Shown: positions 36,741 through 45,230, counted from the first letter of the stretch. The stretch is 50,960 nt of DNA from Rhodobacterales bacterium (GCA_003249215.1 QKJR01000009.1:1-50960); one strand, 5' to 3'. Notes: a model not told the origin generated them from the letters alone. Numbers and translations are program-made.

Positions 36741-38531
36741 ATGATCTCGCAACTTCTCCCCCGCCTTGGTCTCCTGCTCGCCCTGGGGCTTGCGGCCAGC
36801 TCCGCCGGCGCGCGCGAGGTGCGGGTCGCGGTTCTGGCCTTTCAGGGCTCGGAACGCGCGGCGCAGGATTTCGCGCCGACCATCGCCGCGCTGAACGCCG
36901 CGCTGCCCGAGCACGCCTTCACCATGGTGCCGCTCGATCTTGCCGGGGTGGCGCAGGCGGTGACCGAGCACAGGGTCGATTTCGTGATCACCAACCCGGG
37001 CGATTACGTCGAGCTCGAGGCGCGCAGCGGGGTGACCCGCCTCGCCACGCTCGAAAGCCGCGATCATGCGGTGCCGACCGATACCGTGGGCTCGACCGTG
37101 ATCGTGCCGGGCGGTGCGGGCCATCAGAAGGATTTCGACGATCTGCGCGGCGCGCGGCTCGCGGTGGTGAGCAAGGGCGCCTTCGGCGGCTGGCAGGTGA
37201 TCTGGCGCGAGATGCTCGATGCCGGGGTGGCGCCCGAGGCGCTCGGGCAGATCGTCGAGACCGGCTATCCGATGGAGCGGGTGATCGCGGCCCTGCGCGA
37301 GGGGCGGGCCGATGCGGGCGTGCTGCGCGCCTGCATGTTGGAAAACCAGATCGCGCAGGGGCTGATCGCGCCCGATGAATTCGCCGTGGTGGCCGAGCGG
37401 CCGGCGCCGGATTTCCCCTGCCGCGTCTCGTCGCGGCTTTACCCGGACTGGCCCTTCGCGCGGCTTGCGGGCACCGAGCCGGACCTTGCCAAGGCGGTGA
37501 CGGCGGCGCTTTTGCTGATGCCGCCCTCCGAGGGGCGCGCCTGGACCGCACCGCAGGATTACACCACGGTTCACGCGCTCTTTCGTGACCTGCGGATCGG
37601 GCCCTATGCCTATCTGAACCACACCTCCGTCATGGGCTATGTGCGCGCACATTGGCATTGGTTCGCGCTGGCCGCGGTGGCGAGCCTGTGGTGGGTGATC
37701 CATGTCGCCCATGTCGAGACGCTGGTGCGCCGCCGCACGGCCGAACTCACCCGCGAGGTGGCCGAGCGCGAGAAGGCCGAGCGCGCGGCGCGGATGCACC
37801 GCGAGGAGCGCGACCAGTTCTCGCGCCTCGGCATTCTGGGCGAGATGGCCTCCTCGATCGCGCATGAGCTCAATCAGCCGCTCGCCGCGATCGCGAACTA
37901 TGCCGAGGGAATGACCCGCGCGATCGACCGCGGCACACCCGATCCCGCCTTTCTGCGCGACGGGGCACGCGGCATCGCGGGGCAGGCGGAACGCGCGGGC
38001 GCGATCATCCGCCGGATCCGCGCCTTCATGCGCCGCCGCGAGGCGCATCGCGAGCGGCTCGACCTCAATGACGTGCTGCGCGAGGCGCTCGAGTTCTTCC
38101 ATGCGACGGCGGCGCGCAAGGGGATCCCGCTCACCCTCGACCTCGCGGCCGATCTGCCGCGGGTGGTGGCCGACCGGATCGAGATCGAGCAGGTGATCCT
38201 GAATCTGATGCAGAACGCCGTCGATGCGATGGCCGACAGTCCCACGCCCGCGCGCGGCATCGCGCTGCACACCTCGACGGGCGACGGGGTGGTGACGGTG
38301 GCGGTGCGCGATCATGGCACGGGCCTGAGCCCCGAGGCCGAGGCGCATCTCTTCGATGCTTTCTATACAACCAAGGCACAGGGTCTGGGCCTTGGTCTGC
38401 CGATCTGCCGCACCATCGTCGAGGCGCATGGCGGGCGGCTTTCGGCGGTGACCGAGCCGGGGGGCGGGCTGACGATGCGCTTCACCCTGCCCGCCGCGCC
38501 CGAGACCGCCCAGCCGGAGGAAAGACGATGA
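36741..38531 (+). CDS. TtrS-like sensor histidine kinase with PhnD-type periplasmic domain
   Basis: 596 residues from ATG 36741, which gives a signal peptide (LLPRLGLLLALGLAASSAGA). Residues 25-300 are a periplasmic PhnD/NMT1-like binding domain (VAVLAFQGSERAAQDFAPTIAALNAA; HRVDFVITNPGDYVELE), with Cys197 (LRACMLE) and Cys227 in DFPCRVSSRLYPDWP, as in tetrathionate sensor TtrS. One membrane helix (308-325), a coiled region, then a HisKA domain with His375 (SIAHELNQPLAAIANYAEG) and ATPase boxes ILNLMQNAVDAM, GTGLSP and GLGLGLPI. No tetrathionate reductase genes are in the window, so the ligand may be another sulfur compound. The start lacks a good ribosome site. Confidence 0.88.
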   Translation: MISQLLPRLGLLLALGLAASSAGAREVRVAVLAFQGSERAAQDFAPTIAALNAALPEHAFTMVPLDLAGVAQAVTEHRVDFVITNPGDYVELEARSGVTRLATLESRDHAVPTDTVGSTVIVPGGAGHQKDFDDLRGARLAVVSKGAFGGWQVIWREMLDAGVAPEALGQIVETGYPMERVIAALREGRADAGVLRACMLENQIAQGLIAPDEFAVVAERPAPDFPCRVSSRLYPDWPFARLAGTEPDLAKAVTAALLLMPPSEGRAWTAPQDYTTVHALFRDLRIGPYAYLNHTSVMGYVRAHWHWFALAAVASLWWVIHVAHVETLVRRRTAELTREVAEREKAERAARMHREERDQFSRLGILGEMASSIAHELNQPLAAIANYAEGMTRAIDRGTPDPAFLRDGARGIAGQAERAGAIIRRIRAFMRRREAHRERLDLNDVLREALEFFHATAARKGIPLTLDLAADLPRVVADRIEIEQVILNLMQNAVDAMADSPTPARGIALHTSTGDGVVTVAVRDHGTGLSPEAEAHLFDAFYTTKAQGLGLGLPICRTIVEAHGGRLSAVTEPGGGLTMRFTLPAAPETAQPEERR

Positions 38532-39178
38532 CCGACACGCCCGATCCCACCGGCGCCACGTCCATGGGGCCCGAGCCGCTCGTGCTGATCGTCGACGACG
38601 ACGAGGCGATGCGCCGCTCGATGCGCTTTCTCTTCGCCTCGGTGGGCCTCGCCTCCGAGGCCTATGACTCGGCCGATGCCTTTCTCGCAGCACTTCCCGA
38701 TCTCGCCGCGATGCGCCCCGGCGCGCTCGTCCTCGACGTACGGATGCCGGGGATGAGCGGGCTCGAATTGCAGCGCCATCTGAGCGGCCATGACTTCCCC
38801 CTGCCGATCCTGATCGTCACCGGGCATGGCGATGTGCAGATGGCGGTCGAGGCGCTCAAGGCCGGGGCCTATGATTTCATCGAGAAACCCTTCAAGGAGC
38901 AGCACCTGCTCGACATGGTCGAGGCGGCGATCCGGCTCTCGCGCGAGCGGCTCGACCGGGCGACGCAACGGCGCGGGATCGAGACGCGGCTCGCGCGCCT
39001 CTCGCCGCGCGAACGCGAGGTGCTCGACGGCATTCTTGCGGGCAAGGCCAACAAGGTGATGGCGCAGGACCTCGATCTCTCGATCAAGACGATCGAGGTC
39101 TACCGCGCCTCGGTGATGAGCAAGATGGAGGCGGCCTCGCTGGCCGAGCTGGTGCGGGTGGTGGCCTCGCTCGACTGA
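38528..39178 (+). CDS. FixJ/TtrR-type response regulator
   Basis: 216 residues. Receiver domain with acidic pair DDD (23-25), phospho-acceptor Asp70 (LVLDVRMPG), Thr of ILIVTGHGD and Lys of EKPF. The C-terminal LuxR-type helix-turn-helix is LSPREREVLDGILAGKANKVMAQDLDLSIKTIEVYRASVM, the FixJ/TtrR class. The ATG overlaps the kinase stop by four bases, so the two proteins are a matched pair. Confidence 0.92.
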   Translation: MTDTPDPTGATSMGPEPLVLIVDDDEAMRRSMRFLFASVGLASEAYDSADAFLAALPDLAAMRPGALVLDVRMPGMSGLELQRHLSGHDFPLPILIVTGHGDVQMAVEALKAGAYDFIEKPFKEQHLLDMVEAAIRLSRERLDRATQRRGIETRLARLSPREREVLDGILAGKANKVMAQDLDLSIKTIEVYRASVMSKMEAASLAELVRVVASLD

Positions 39179-39316
39179 GGGGCGCGTTTTTGGGGGGCTG
39201 TGGCGCGGCTGCGTCGCCCGAGGGAAAAACCGCCCGCGCGGCGCGCGCGCCCTCGCGGCCCGGCGCGGGGGGCTGTTAGGCTCGGGGCCTTGGTTTTGAT
39301 ATTTCAGGGCGCGAAG

Positions 39317-40261
39317 ATGACGAAGGTTGCGGCAGTGCTGGCGGGGCTTGTGATCGGGGCGGGGCTGAGCATCGCCCGCGCCGAGGAACCCGCGGTAATG
39401 GCGGGGGGCGCCGAGCCCCCGGTGCGCACGCTCGGCTGGGGCCGGCTGATGGACAACGACATCTTCGGCGATGGCGAGGACCGCTGGCAGAGCGCCGCCT
39501 ATAATGTGAGCGTCCTGCGCGGTCGCGACTGGCAGGGCAGCCTGCCCGCCGCGCCCTTCGAGATCATGGAATACCGCTTCGGCGTCGGCATCGTCGCGCC
39601 CTGGGACCTCGAGGCGCCCTGGCCCGACGACCGGCGCTATGCCGGGCGGCTCGAATTTGCCGCCAATACCTATTTCGAGACCGCGGGGCTCGAGACGCAG
39701 CTCGGCCTCGGGCTCGTGGCGATCGGCCCGGCGACGGGCGTCTCGGACCTGCACGAGGGGGTGCACGATCTGATCGACGCGCCCGATCCCGCGGCGGCGG
39801 CCGCGCAGCAGCTCGGCAACCACCTCTATCCCGTGCTCACCGCCGAGATCGGCCGCGGCCTCGATCTCGGCAGGGCCGAGCTGCGCCCCTTCGCGGCGGT
39901 GCGGGCGGGCGACGAGAGCCTGTGGCGCGCGGGCTTCGATCTGAGCTTCGGCGCGCGCGAGACCGGCGCGCTCTGGCTGCGCGATACGGTCACCGGGCAG
40001 CGCTATACCGGGATTGCGGGGCAGGGCGGCGGCACCGCCTTCACGCTCGGCGCCGATATCGCGCATGTCTTCGACAGCGCCTATTTCCCGGGTTCGGACG
40101 CGATCGCCTTCAAACAGACGCGCGGCCGGGTGCGGGCGGGGGTGAAGACCTGGCTCGGGCCGGTCGGGGTGTTCTATGGCGCGACCTGGCTCTCGGAGGA
40201 ATTCGAGGGGCAATACGAATCCCAGGTGGTCGGATCCCTGCGTATCGACCTGAAATTCTGA
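39317..40261 (+). CDS. LpxR-like outer membrane protein (DUF2219)
   Basis: 314 residues from ATG 39317, giving a signal peptide (VAAVLAGLVIGAGLSIARA). The mature part starts with GRLMDNDIFGDGEDRWQSAAYNVS, which resembles the N-terminus of LpxR lipid A 3'-O-deacylases, and continues as alternating short strands ending in aromatic Phe (RIDLKF), typical of an outer membrane beta-barrel. Whether the deacylase residues are intact could not be confirmed by eye. The gene follows the TtrSR-like pair in the same direction after 138 bases; it might be under its control. Confidence 0.7.
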   Translation: MTKVAAVLAGLVIGAGLSIARAEEPAVMAGGAEPPVRTLGWGRLMDNDIFGDGEDRWQSAAYNVSVLRGRDWQGSLPAAPFEIMEYRFGVGIVAPWDLEAPWPDDRRYAGRLEFAANTYFETAGLETQLGLGLVAIGPATGVSDLHEGVHDLIDAPDPAAAAAQQLGNHLYPVLTAEIGRGLDLGRAELRPFAAVRAGDESLWRAGFDLSFGARETGALWLRDTVTGQRYTGIAGQGGGTAFTLGADIAHVFDSAYFPGSDAIAFKQTRGRVRAGVKTWLGPVGVFYGATWLSEEFEGQYESQVVGSLRIDLKF

Positions 40262-40273
40262 GGGGGCGCGCGG

Positions 40274-40289
40274 GGGCCGTCACGGGCCC
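40274..40289. terminator. hairpin after the LpxR-like gene
   Basis: GGGCC-GTCACG-GGCCC 12 bases after the stop, followed by GAAAATTTGTG rather than a U tract. Possible weak terminator. Confidence 0.35.
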
Positions 40290-40298
40290 TGCGGAAAA

Positions 40299-40330
40299 TT
40301 TGTGTCCCCGATTCACAAAGGGGATTCACA
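40299..40330. repeat. nested repeats upstream of the Hint-domain gene
   Basis: TTTGTG (40299-40304) and CACAAA (40314-40319) form an inverted repeat, and GATTCACA occurs twice (40310-40317 and 40323-40330), 13 bases apart. These lie about 80-110 bases before the gene start and may be regulator half-sites. Confidence 0.4.
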
Positions 40331-40408
40331 GGCCGAATCACCCATGCTAGCTTGCTCTCAATCAAGGATCACAAGATCCATTTCAGAGCGGGCGGGATCA
40401 TACAGGCA

Positions 40409-41464
40409 ATGAAAACGGGCTGTTGCGGCACGTTTGTCATCACTTGGCGGCAATCGGAAATCGGGGGTGAGGCGGATGCCCCCCTCGAGTTTCTGCATGT
40501 CGGCATGAGCTGGCGCTGGCGCGGTGAGGCGCTGCGCGTGGACGGTCCGCGCGATTTGCTGGTGTTGCGTGGTGCGGCGGGCGAGGCCGAGATGCGGGCC
40601 CGCGCCGCGCGTTCGATCGCCCGGCTTACCGGGCTCGCCCCGGCCCCCGTTCCGGTCGTGTCGCCAGAAGAGATGGCCGAGGGCCGTTTCGGCTTCAGCG
40701 TGACCGATGGTTATGACCTCTGGCCCGTGCAGGTGATCGAGCCCGCGCCGGGCGATGCGCGCGCGCGGCTTGTCATGTTTCCCGGGCGCGTGCCGCCCAA
40801 AGGGGTTGAGCTTTGGGTCGTGTCCTGCACCCGCCCCGAGCGCCCGGCGCCCGTCGTTCCGGCGGGGGGCGGATTTGCGGCGGGCACATTGATCGACACG
40901 CCGCAGGGGCCGCGTCCGGTCGAGGCACTGCGTCCGGGTGATCAGGTCCTGACCCGTGACGCGGGCGCGCAGCCGCTCCTCTGGGTGGGGCATCAACGGA
41001 TCGGCGGTGCGCGCCTCTTTGCCGAGCCGCATCTGCGCCCGGTGCGGATCCGCGCGGGTACCTGGGGCATCGGTCGGCCCGAGGGCGATCTGCTGGTCGC
41101 GCCCGGACATCGGATGCTGATCGCCGGAGCCGCGGCGCAGGCGCTCTTCAACACCGATGAGGTGCTGGTCGCGGCGCGTGATCTGATCGACGGCGGCGCG
41201 GTGCGTGTGGCCCATGACCTCGGTGCGGTGCAGTATGTCCAACTGCTCTTCGGGCGGCATCAGATCCTGCGTGCGCAGGGGATCGAGGGCGAGAGCTTCC
41301 ACCCCGCGACGGCCGATCTAGACCGACTGGCGCCCGAGGATCGGGCCGCGCTTTTGCGCGCGCTGCCGGCCCTCGCCACCGATGCGGGGACCTATGGCGA
41401 TCCGGCCCGCCGCGTTCTCGACCGGGGAGAGGCGGCGATCCTGGCTCACGCTCTGACGGCCTGA
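40409..41464 (+). CDS. Hint-domain protein lacking the Hint nucleophile
   Basis: 351 residues from the first ATG (40409); a TTG at 40352 would add 19 residues. Residues about 150-310 match the Hint_2 domain common in Rhodobacterales: AAGTLIDTPQGPRPVEALRPGDQVLTRDAG, then PVRIRAGTWG, VAPGHRMLI and YVQLLFGRHQILRAQGIEGESFHP. In most relatives the domain begins with CFTPGT; here the equivalent position is GFAAGT, so the catalytic cysteine is replaced and autoprocessing is unlikely. The N-terminal 150 residues are of unknown function. No secretion signal is visible. Confidence 0.82.
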   Translation: MKTGCCGTFVITWRQSEIGGEADAPLEFLHVGMSWRWRGEALRVDGPRDLLVLRGAAGEAEMRARAARSIARLTGLAPAPVPVVSPEEMAEGRFGFSVTDGYDLWPVQVIEPAPGDARARLVMFPGRVPPKGVELWVVSCTRPERPAPVVPAGGGFAAGTLIDTPQGPRPVEALRPGDQVLTRDAGAQPLLWVGHQRIGGARLFAEPHLRPVRIRAGTWGIGRPEGDLLVAPGHRMLIAGAAAQALFNTDEVLVAARDLIDGGAVRVAHDLGAVQYVQLLFGRHQILRAQGIEGESFHPATADLDRLAPEDRAALLRALPALATDAGTYGDPARRVLDRGEAAILAHALTA

Positions 41465-41471
41465 GGGGGGC

Positions 41472-42323
41472 TCAGCGCGTACCGCTCTCATAGGCGAGGC
41501 GCACAAGGCTCGCGAGATCCTGCTCCCAAAGCCCGGCCGCCTCGGCTGCCGGTTGCTGCCCGGCGAGCCGGTCCAGCGTGGGCGAGGGCAGGCCGTAGGA
41601 GGCGACGATCGCGCGAAAGAGCGCATTGTCCTTGAAGAGCCCGCTGACCGGAAAGCCCACGGTCGGATCCTGCCCGAGGATCTTGGGCAGCCGGTCGCGC
41701 ACCATCGGCATGCCCGCGGGTCCGCCCGAGAGGATCGTCATCACTGTTTCCAGCGGCAGGCCCGCGCGCGCGGCCATCGGCAGAAGGTCGGTCAGACCGC
41801 TGAAATAGGCCTGCAACATGCCGTTGTTGATCACCTTCATCACGAGGCCCGCGCCGAGTGGCCCGACCCCGAAAATCCGCCCCGAAAGCGCGCTGAGCAC
41901 CTTTTCCGCGGTCGCTGCCGCGTCGGGCGCGCCGCCGATGAAGATGCCGCAGGCGCCCGCGCGCACCAGTTCCGGCCCGCCCGAGATCGGCGCATCGACC
42001 GCCCGCGCCCCGGCCGCCGCGATCGCCGCGGCGCGCTCGCAGAGCTGATGCGGGCTCGCGGTGCTGGTGTCGATGATCAGCCGCCCCGCAAGATCGAGCG
42101 CGAGGAGCGCGTCGAGCGTCTCGCCCACCGCCCGGTCGTCGAGCAGGCTCAGCACGAGGATCTCGCTGCCCACGACGAGGTCGGCGAGGCTGGCCGCCGG
42201 GGCGATGCCCGCCACCTGCCGCCCGCTGCGGGTCCAGCCGCTGACCTCGGCGCCTTGCGCCGCGAAACGCTCCGCGATGGCGCTGCCCATCCGTCCCAGC
42301 CCGATCACACCGATCCGTTCCAT
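41472..42323 (-). CDS. NAD(P)-dependent 3-hydroxyisobutyrate dehydrogenase-like oxidoreductase
   Basis: 283 residues from ATG 42323 with GGAGGG upstream. The dinucleotide-binding loop GLGRMGSAIAERF is at the N-terminus; DAPISGGPELVRAG holds the substrate-binding segment and KVINNGMLQAYFSGL the catalytic lysine region of beta-hydroxyacid dehydrogenases. Likely substrates are 3-hydroxyisobutyrate, tartronate semialdehyde, or glyoxylate/succinic semialdehyde. Convergent with the Hint-domain gene; single-gene unit. Confidence 0.87.
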   Translation of the reverse strand: MERIGVIGLGRMGSAIAERFAAQGAEVSGWTRSGRQVAGIAPAASLADLVVGSEILVLSLLDDRAVGETLDALLALDLAGRLIIDTSTASPHQLCERAAAIAAAGARAVDAPISGGPELVRAGACGIFIGGAPDAAATAEKVLSALSGRIFGVGPLGAGLVMKVINNGMLQAYFSGLTDLLPMAARAGLPLETVMTILSGGPAGMPMVRDRLPKILGQDPTVGFPVSGLFKDNALFRAIVASYGLPSPTLDRLAGQQPAAEAAGLWEQDLASLVRLAYESGTR

Positions 42324-42425
42324 TCCACCCTCCATCTTTGTCCGCACTCTGGCGCAGATGCGCGGCAGATGGAACCGGGCGGGGCGTCGCGCTCGCCGCC
42401 CGGGTCGGATGTCTGCGATCGGGCG

Positions 42426-42453
42426 TTGACTCCGGGCGCGGCGGCTGTATAAG
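42426..42453 (+). promoter_or_regulatory. rpsD promoter
   Basis: TTGACT (42426-42431), 16 bases, TATAAG (42448-42453), a near-consensus sigma-70 promoter and the best one in the window. Transcription would start near 42460, giving rpsD a leader of about 238 bases. Confidence 0.75.
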
Positions 42454-42465
42454 CCCGCCATCCCG

Positions 42466-42620
42466 GGTGCCGCGAGGTAGCCGGGTCATTCATTGGTGTT
42501 GGTGGACCCCGCAAGGGGAAGCCTGTCGCCCGAAGCCCTGCGGATAGGGCCGAAGGAAAGGACAACGCCCTTCATACCCGAGGCTCGATGGGGCCGGGGC
42601 CTACCGGGGAACGGCGCGGC
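42466..42620 (+). ncRNA. candidate structured leader RNA of rpsD
   Basis: GCCGCG-A-GGTAG at the start can pair with CTACC ... CGCGGC near the end, closing a domain of about 150 bases. Inside are a CCCC-GCAA-GGGG hairpin with a GNRA tetraloop (42512-42523), CCCT/AGGG around TGCGGAT, and further GC helices. It does not show the marker sequences of SRP RNA, RNase P, tmRNA, or the common riboswitches. It may be an S4-binding autoregulatory leader or a separate small RNA. Confidence 0.5.
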
Positions 42621-42637
42621 GCGGAGCTGCCCGAGAC

Positions 42638-42662
42638 CCGAAAAGTGGGAACCGGTTTTCGG
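42638..42662. repeat. alphaproteobacterial REP-like palindrome
   Basis: CCGAAAA (42638-42644) and TTTTCGG (42656-42662) enclose GTGGGAACCGG. From memory this same element is scattered through intergenic regions of Rhizobiales and other alphaproteobacteria. Here it lies between the structured leader and the rpsD ribosome site and would form a hairpin in the mRNA. Confidence 0.55.
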
Positions 42663-42697
42663 ACAAGTCGAGGGAGCCATAGAGAAGGAGATCAGCG

Positions 42698-43318
42698 ATG
42701 ACCAAACGGACCGCTGCCAAGTACAAAATCGACCGCCGCATGGGCGAAAACATCTGGGGCCGCGCCAAGTCGCCGCTCAACAAGCGCGAATACGGCCCCG
42801 GCCAGCACGGCCAGCGCCGCAAGAACAAGCTGTCGGACTTCGGGACGCAGCTCCGCGCCAAGCAGAAACTCAAAGGCTACTACGGCGACCTGACCGAGAA
42901 GCAATTCCGCCGCATCTACGGCGAAGCCGAGCGGGTCAAGGGCGACACCGGTGAGAACCTCGTCGGTCTGCTCGAGCGCCGCCTCGACGCCGTCGTCTAC
43001 CGCGCGAAATTCGTGCCGACCATCTTCGCCGCCCGTCAGTTCGTGAACCACGGCCACGTGACCGTGAACGGCAAGCGCGTCAACATCGCGTCGTATCGCG
43101 TCAAAGAGGGCGACGTGATCGCCGTCCGCGACCGCTCGAAACAACTCGCGATCGTGCTCGAGTCGGTCCAGCTCACCGAGCGTGACGTGCCGGACTATCT
43201 CGAAGTCGACCACCACAAGATGACCGCGACCTTCGTGCGCACCCCGGCTCTGGGCGACGTGCCCTATCCGGTGGTGATGGAGCCGAACCTCGTCGTCGAA
43301 TTCTACGCGAAGAACTGA
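42698..43318 (+). CDS. rpsD: 30S ribosomal protein S4
   Basis: 206 residues, full length for S4. N-terminus [21 protein letters not shown], the S4 RNA-binding domain in [49 protein letters not shown] strong AAGGAG precedes the ATG. It nucleates 30S assembly on 16S rRNA and, in other bacteria, represses its own operon by binding the leader. Monocistronic here, with its own promoter and terminator. Confidence 0.98.
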   Translation: MTKRTAAKYKIDRRMGENIWGRAKSPLNKREYGPGQHGQRRKNKLSDFGTQLRAKQKLKGYYGDLTEKQFRRIYGEAERVKGDTGENLVGLLERRLDAVVYRAKFVPTIFAARQFVNHGHVTVNGKRVNIASYRVKEGDVIAVRDRSKQLAIVLESVQLTERDVPDYLEVDHHKMTATFVRTPALGDVPYPVVMEPNLVVEFYAKN

Positions 43319-43344
43319 TCCTTCAGTCTTCGCCGACAACAGCG

Positions 43345-43374
43345 GGCCGCCCCTCGGGGCGGCCTTTGCTTTTG
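43345..43374 (+). terminator. rpsD intrinsic terminator
   Basis: GGCCGCCCC (43345-43353) pairs with GGGGCGGCC (43356-43364) and is followed by TTTGCTTTTG. It is 26 bases after the rpsD stop. Confidence 0.85.
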
Positions 43375-43424
43375 TCATTCGGATGTTTGCGGCGGGGGAT
43401 GGCCCGCCGGGGGTGGGGCAAGCG

Positions 43425-43856
43425 TCAGTTGCCGGTCAGGAAGGTGGTCCAGCCCTCGGCTTCCTTCTCGACGATCAGCAGCGAGGCATATTTGCCCGTC
43501 TGCAGCGCGTCGAGATAGCTGCGCGCGCCCTCGGCCCGGTGCAGCACGGGATGAATCCGGTCGCGGCTGAGCTGCGCGACCTTGTCGGCCCCACGATGCA
43601 GCGCGCGCTCGGTCGAGCTCGACCAGCGTCCGTCGGTGCGCGCGAGATAGAGATCGGCCTGAGCGAGCACCATCTGAACCGCGACGCGATTGGTCTGCGG
43701 CAGCCCGAGAAAGGCCTCCTTGAGCGCATCGGCCCGCGCGCTGCCCGCGCCGAGCACGCCAAGCGCAAGCGCCAGCGGCGCGAGCCATCCGGCGAGCGGC
43801 CGCAGGGGCCCGTGCAAGACGATCTGGGTGGCGGATCTGGTCGGGTGGCACGTCAT
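43425..43856 (-). CDS. small exported peptidoglycan-binding-like protein
   Basis: 143 residues from ATG 43856 with AAGGAG seven bases upstream. A signal peptide (LAPLALALGVLGAGSARA) is followed by a region resembling the PG_binding_1 fold: LPQTNRVAVQMVLAQADLYLARTDGRWSSSTERALHRGAD, where the usual DG..G..T pattern is recognisable (DGRWSSST). The rest (RDRIHPVLHRAEGARSYLDAL) is unassigned. Probably a periplasmic wall-binding protein. Single gene, convergent with rpsD. Confidence 0.7.
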   Translation of the reverse strand: MTCHPTRSATQIVLHGPLRPLAGWLAPLALALGVLGAGSARADALKEAFLGLPQTNRVAVQMVLAQADLYLARTDGRWSSSTERALHRGADKVAQLSRDRIHPVLHRAEGARSYLDALQTGKYASLLIVEKEAEGWTTFLTGN

Positions 43857-44138
43857 CCGGCTCTCCTTGCGGCTCGGGCGGCTCGGGGCGAACCGCGATT
43901 AGGGCTTCGTTCAGATTTGGGTGTGAATTGTGGCAACTTTCGGCGAGAAACAGGGCGCGCGCCGCGCCACTCTGCGCAATTTTATCGAACCCGCGGATGT
44001 CGCGCCCGCACCGGCGCGGCGCCCCGGCTCGCACCCCGCACCCGCGGCCATTGCGCACCCGGTATCGCGCGGGTGCAAGTTGCGCTGGCAATGTAGGGTT
44101 GCGCCCGCTAAGAAGCCTCGAAACCCGAGGATACCGAC
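43857..44138. promoter_or_regulatory. intergenic region before hisC
   Basis: 282 bases between divergent genes. It must hold promoters for both the small exported protein and hisC, but no clear sigma-70 pair or palindrome was found by eye. Confidence 0.4.
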
Positions 44139-45230
44139 ATGAACGATTTCATCCGCCCGCAGCCCGGCATCATGGACATCGAGCTCTATCAGGGCGGGCA
44201 GGCGCATGTCGCGGGCATCTCGGACGCGATCAAGCTCAGCTCGAACGAGAACCCCTTCGGCCCCTCGGACAAGTCCAAGGACGCCTTCTCGCGCGCGGTG
44301 CACAAGATGCACCGCTATCCCAACACCGATCACGCCAGCCTGCGTCAGGCGATCGGCGACGTGCACGGGCTCGACCCCGACCGCATCATCTGCGGCGCGG
44401 GCTCGGACGAGATCATCCACTTCCTCTGTCAGGCCTATGTCGGCCCGCGCGACGAGGTGGTCTTCACCGAGCACGGGTTCCTGATGTATCGCATCTCGAC
44501 CATGGCGGCGGGCGGCAAGCCCGTTTCCGTGCCCGAGCGCGAGCGCGTGACCGATGTCGATGCGGTCCTCAAGGCCTGCACCAAGAAGACCAAGCTCGTC
44601 TTCATCGCCAACCCGAACAACCCGACCGGCACGATGATCGGGCTGGCCGAGCTCGAACGCCTCGCCGCGGGCCTGCCGAAACAGGCGATCCTCGTGATCG
44701 ACAGCGCCTATTCGGAATATGTCGAGGGCTATGACGGCGGCGCGGAACTCGCCACGCGGCTGCCCAACGTCTTCATGACGCGCACCTTCTCCAAGATCTA
44801 CGGTCTTGGCGGGCTGCGCATCGGCTGGGGTTACGGTCCGCGCGCGATCATCGACGTGCTCAACCGCATCCGCGGCCCGTTCAACCTGTCGACCGCGCAG
44901 CTCGAGACCGCCGAGGCCGCGGTGCGCGATCAGGACTGGGTCAACCGCTGCCGCGATGACAACACGCGCCTGCGCGCCTGGCTCGCCGAGGCGCTGGCCG
45001 AGAAGGGCGTGCCCTCGGACACCTCGACTGCAAACTTCATCCTCGCGCGGTTCGCCAGCGAGGAAGAGGCCGCGGCCTGTGACGCCTACCTGAAGACAGA
45101 AGGCATCATCGTGCGCCGGGTGGGCGGTTACAACCTGCCCAACTGCCTGCGCATCACCGTGGGCGACGAGCCCTCGTGTCGGCGCGCCGCGCATCTGATC
45201 GGGCTGTTCAAGGCCGGCGGGGCGGCATGA
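44139..45230 (+). CDS. hisC: histidinol-phosphate aminotransferase
   Basis: 363 residues, a fold-type I PLP aminotransferase. Visible landmarks: [11 protein letters not shown] (substrate arm), NPNNPTG, DSAYSEY and [20 protein letters not shown] with the PLP lysine, then [18 protein letters not shown]. Members of this group act on histidinol phosphate and often also on aromatic amino acids. The directly coupled tyrC gene (ATGA overlap) suggests that transamination in tyrosine/phenylalanine synthesis is part of its work. Confidence 0.92.
   Translation: MNDFIRPQPGIMDIELYQGGQAHVAGISDAIKLSSNENPFGPSDKSKDAFSRAVHKMHRYPNTDHASLRQAIGDVHGLDPDRIICGAGSDEIIHFLCQAYVGPRDEVVFTEHGFLMYRISTMAAGGKPVSVPERERVTDVDAVLKACTKKTKLVFIANPNNPTGTMIGLAELERLAAGLPKQAILVIDSAYSEYVEGYDGGAELATRLPNVFMTRTFSKIYGLGGLRIGWGYGPRAIIDVLNRIRGPFNLSTAQLETAEAAVRDQDWVNRCRDDNTRLRAWLAEALAEKGVPSDTSTANFILARFASEEEAAACDAYLKTEGIIVRRVGGYNLPNCLRITVGDEPSCRRAAHLIGLFKAGGAA

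Larger units (their letters stand above)
42324..42697. other. 374-bp region upstream of rpsD: promoter, structured leader and REP-like palindrome
   Basis: Everything up to 42425 belongs to the promoter area of the minus-strand dehydrogenase. From 42426 the region holds the rpsD promoter, a long foldable leader (42466-42620), a REP-like palindrome (42638-42662) and the ribosome site of rpsD. The plus-strand frame open here from 42493 runs on in another frame of rpsD and looks non-coding. Confidence 0.7.

Noticed and set aside
35358..38693. 1111-codon minus-strand open frame
   Set aside because: It is antisense to mntH and the TtrS-like kinase, both full length with catalytic motifs. No domain is recognisable in it; the composition (Arg, His, Gly, Asp) is that of a shadow frame.
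40352..40408. TTG start adding 19 residues to the Hint-domain protein
   Set aside because: No ribosome site precedes it and the ATG at 40409 is available with CAGG just upstream.
42460..42640. rpsD leader as SRP RNA, RNase P RNA, tmRNA, 6S RNA or a known riboswitch
   Set aside because: The diagnostic sequences (the GGAAGCAGCC-type SRP loop, GAGGAAAGTCC of RNase P, the tmRNA acceptor end) and riboswitch core motifs were searched by eye and not found.
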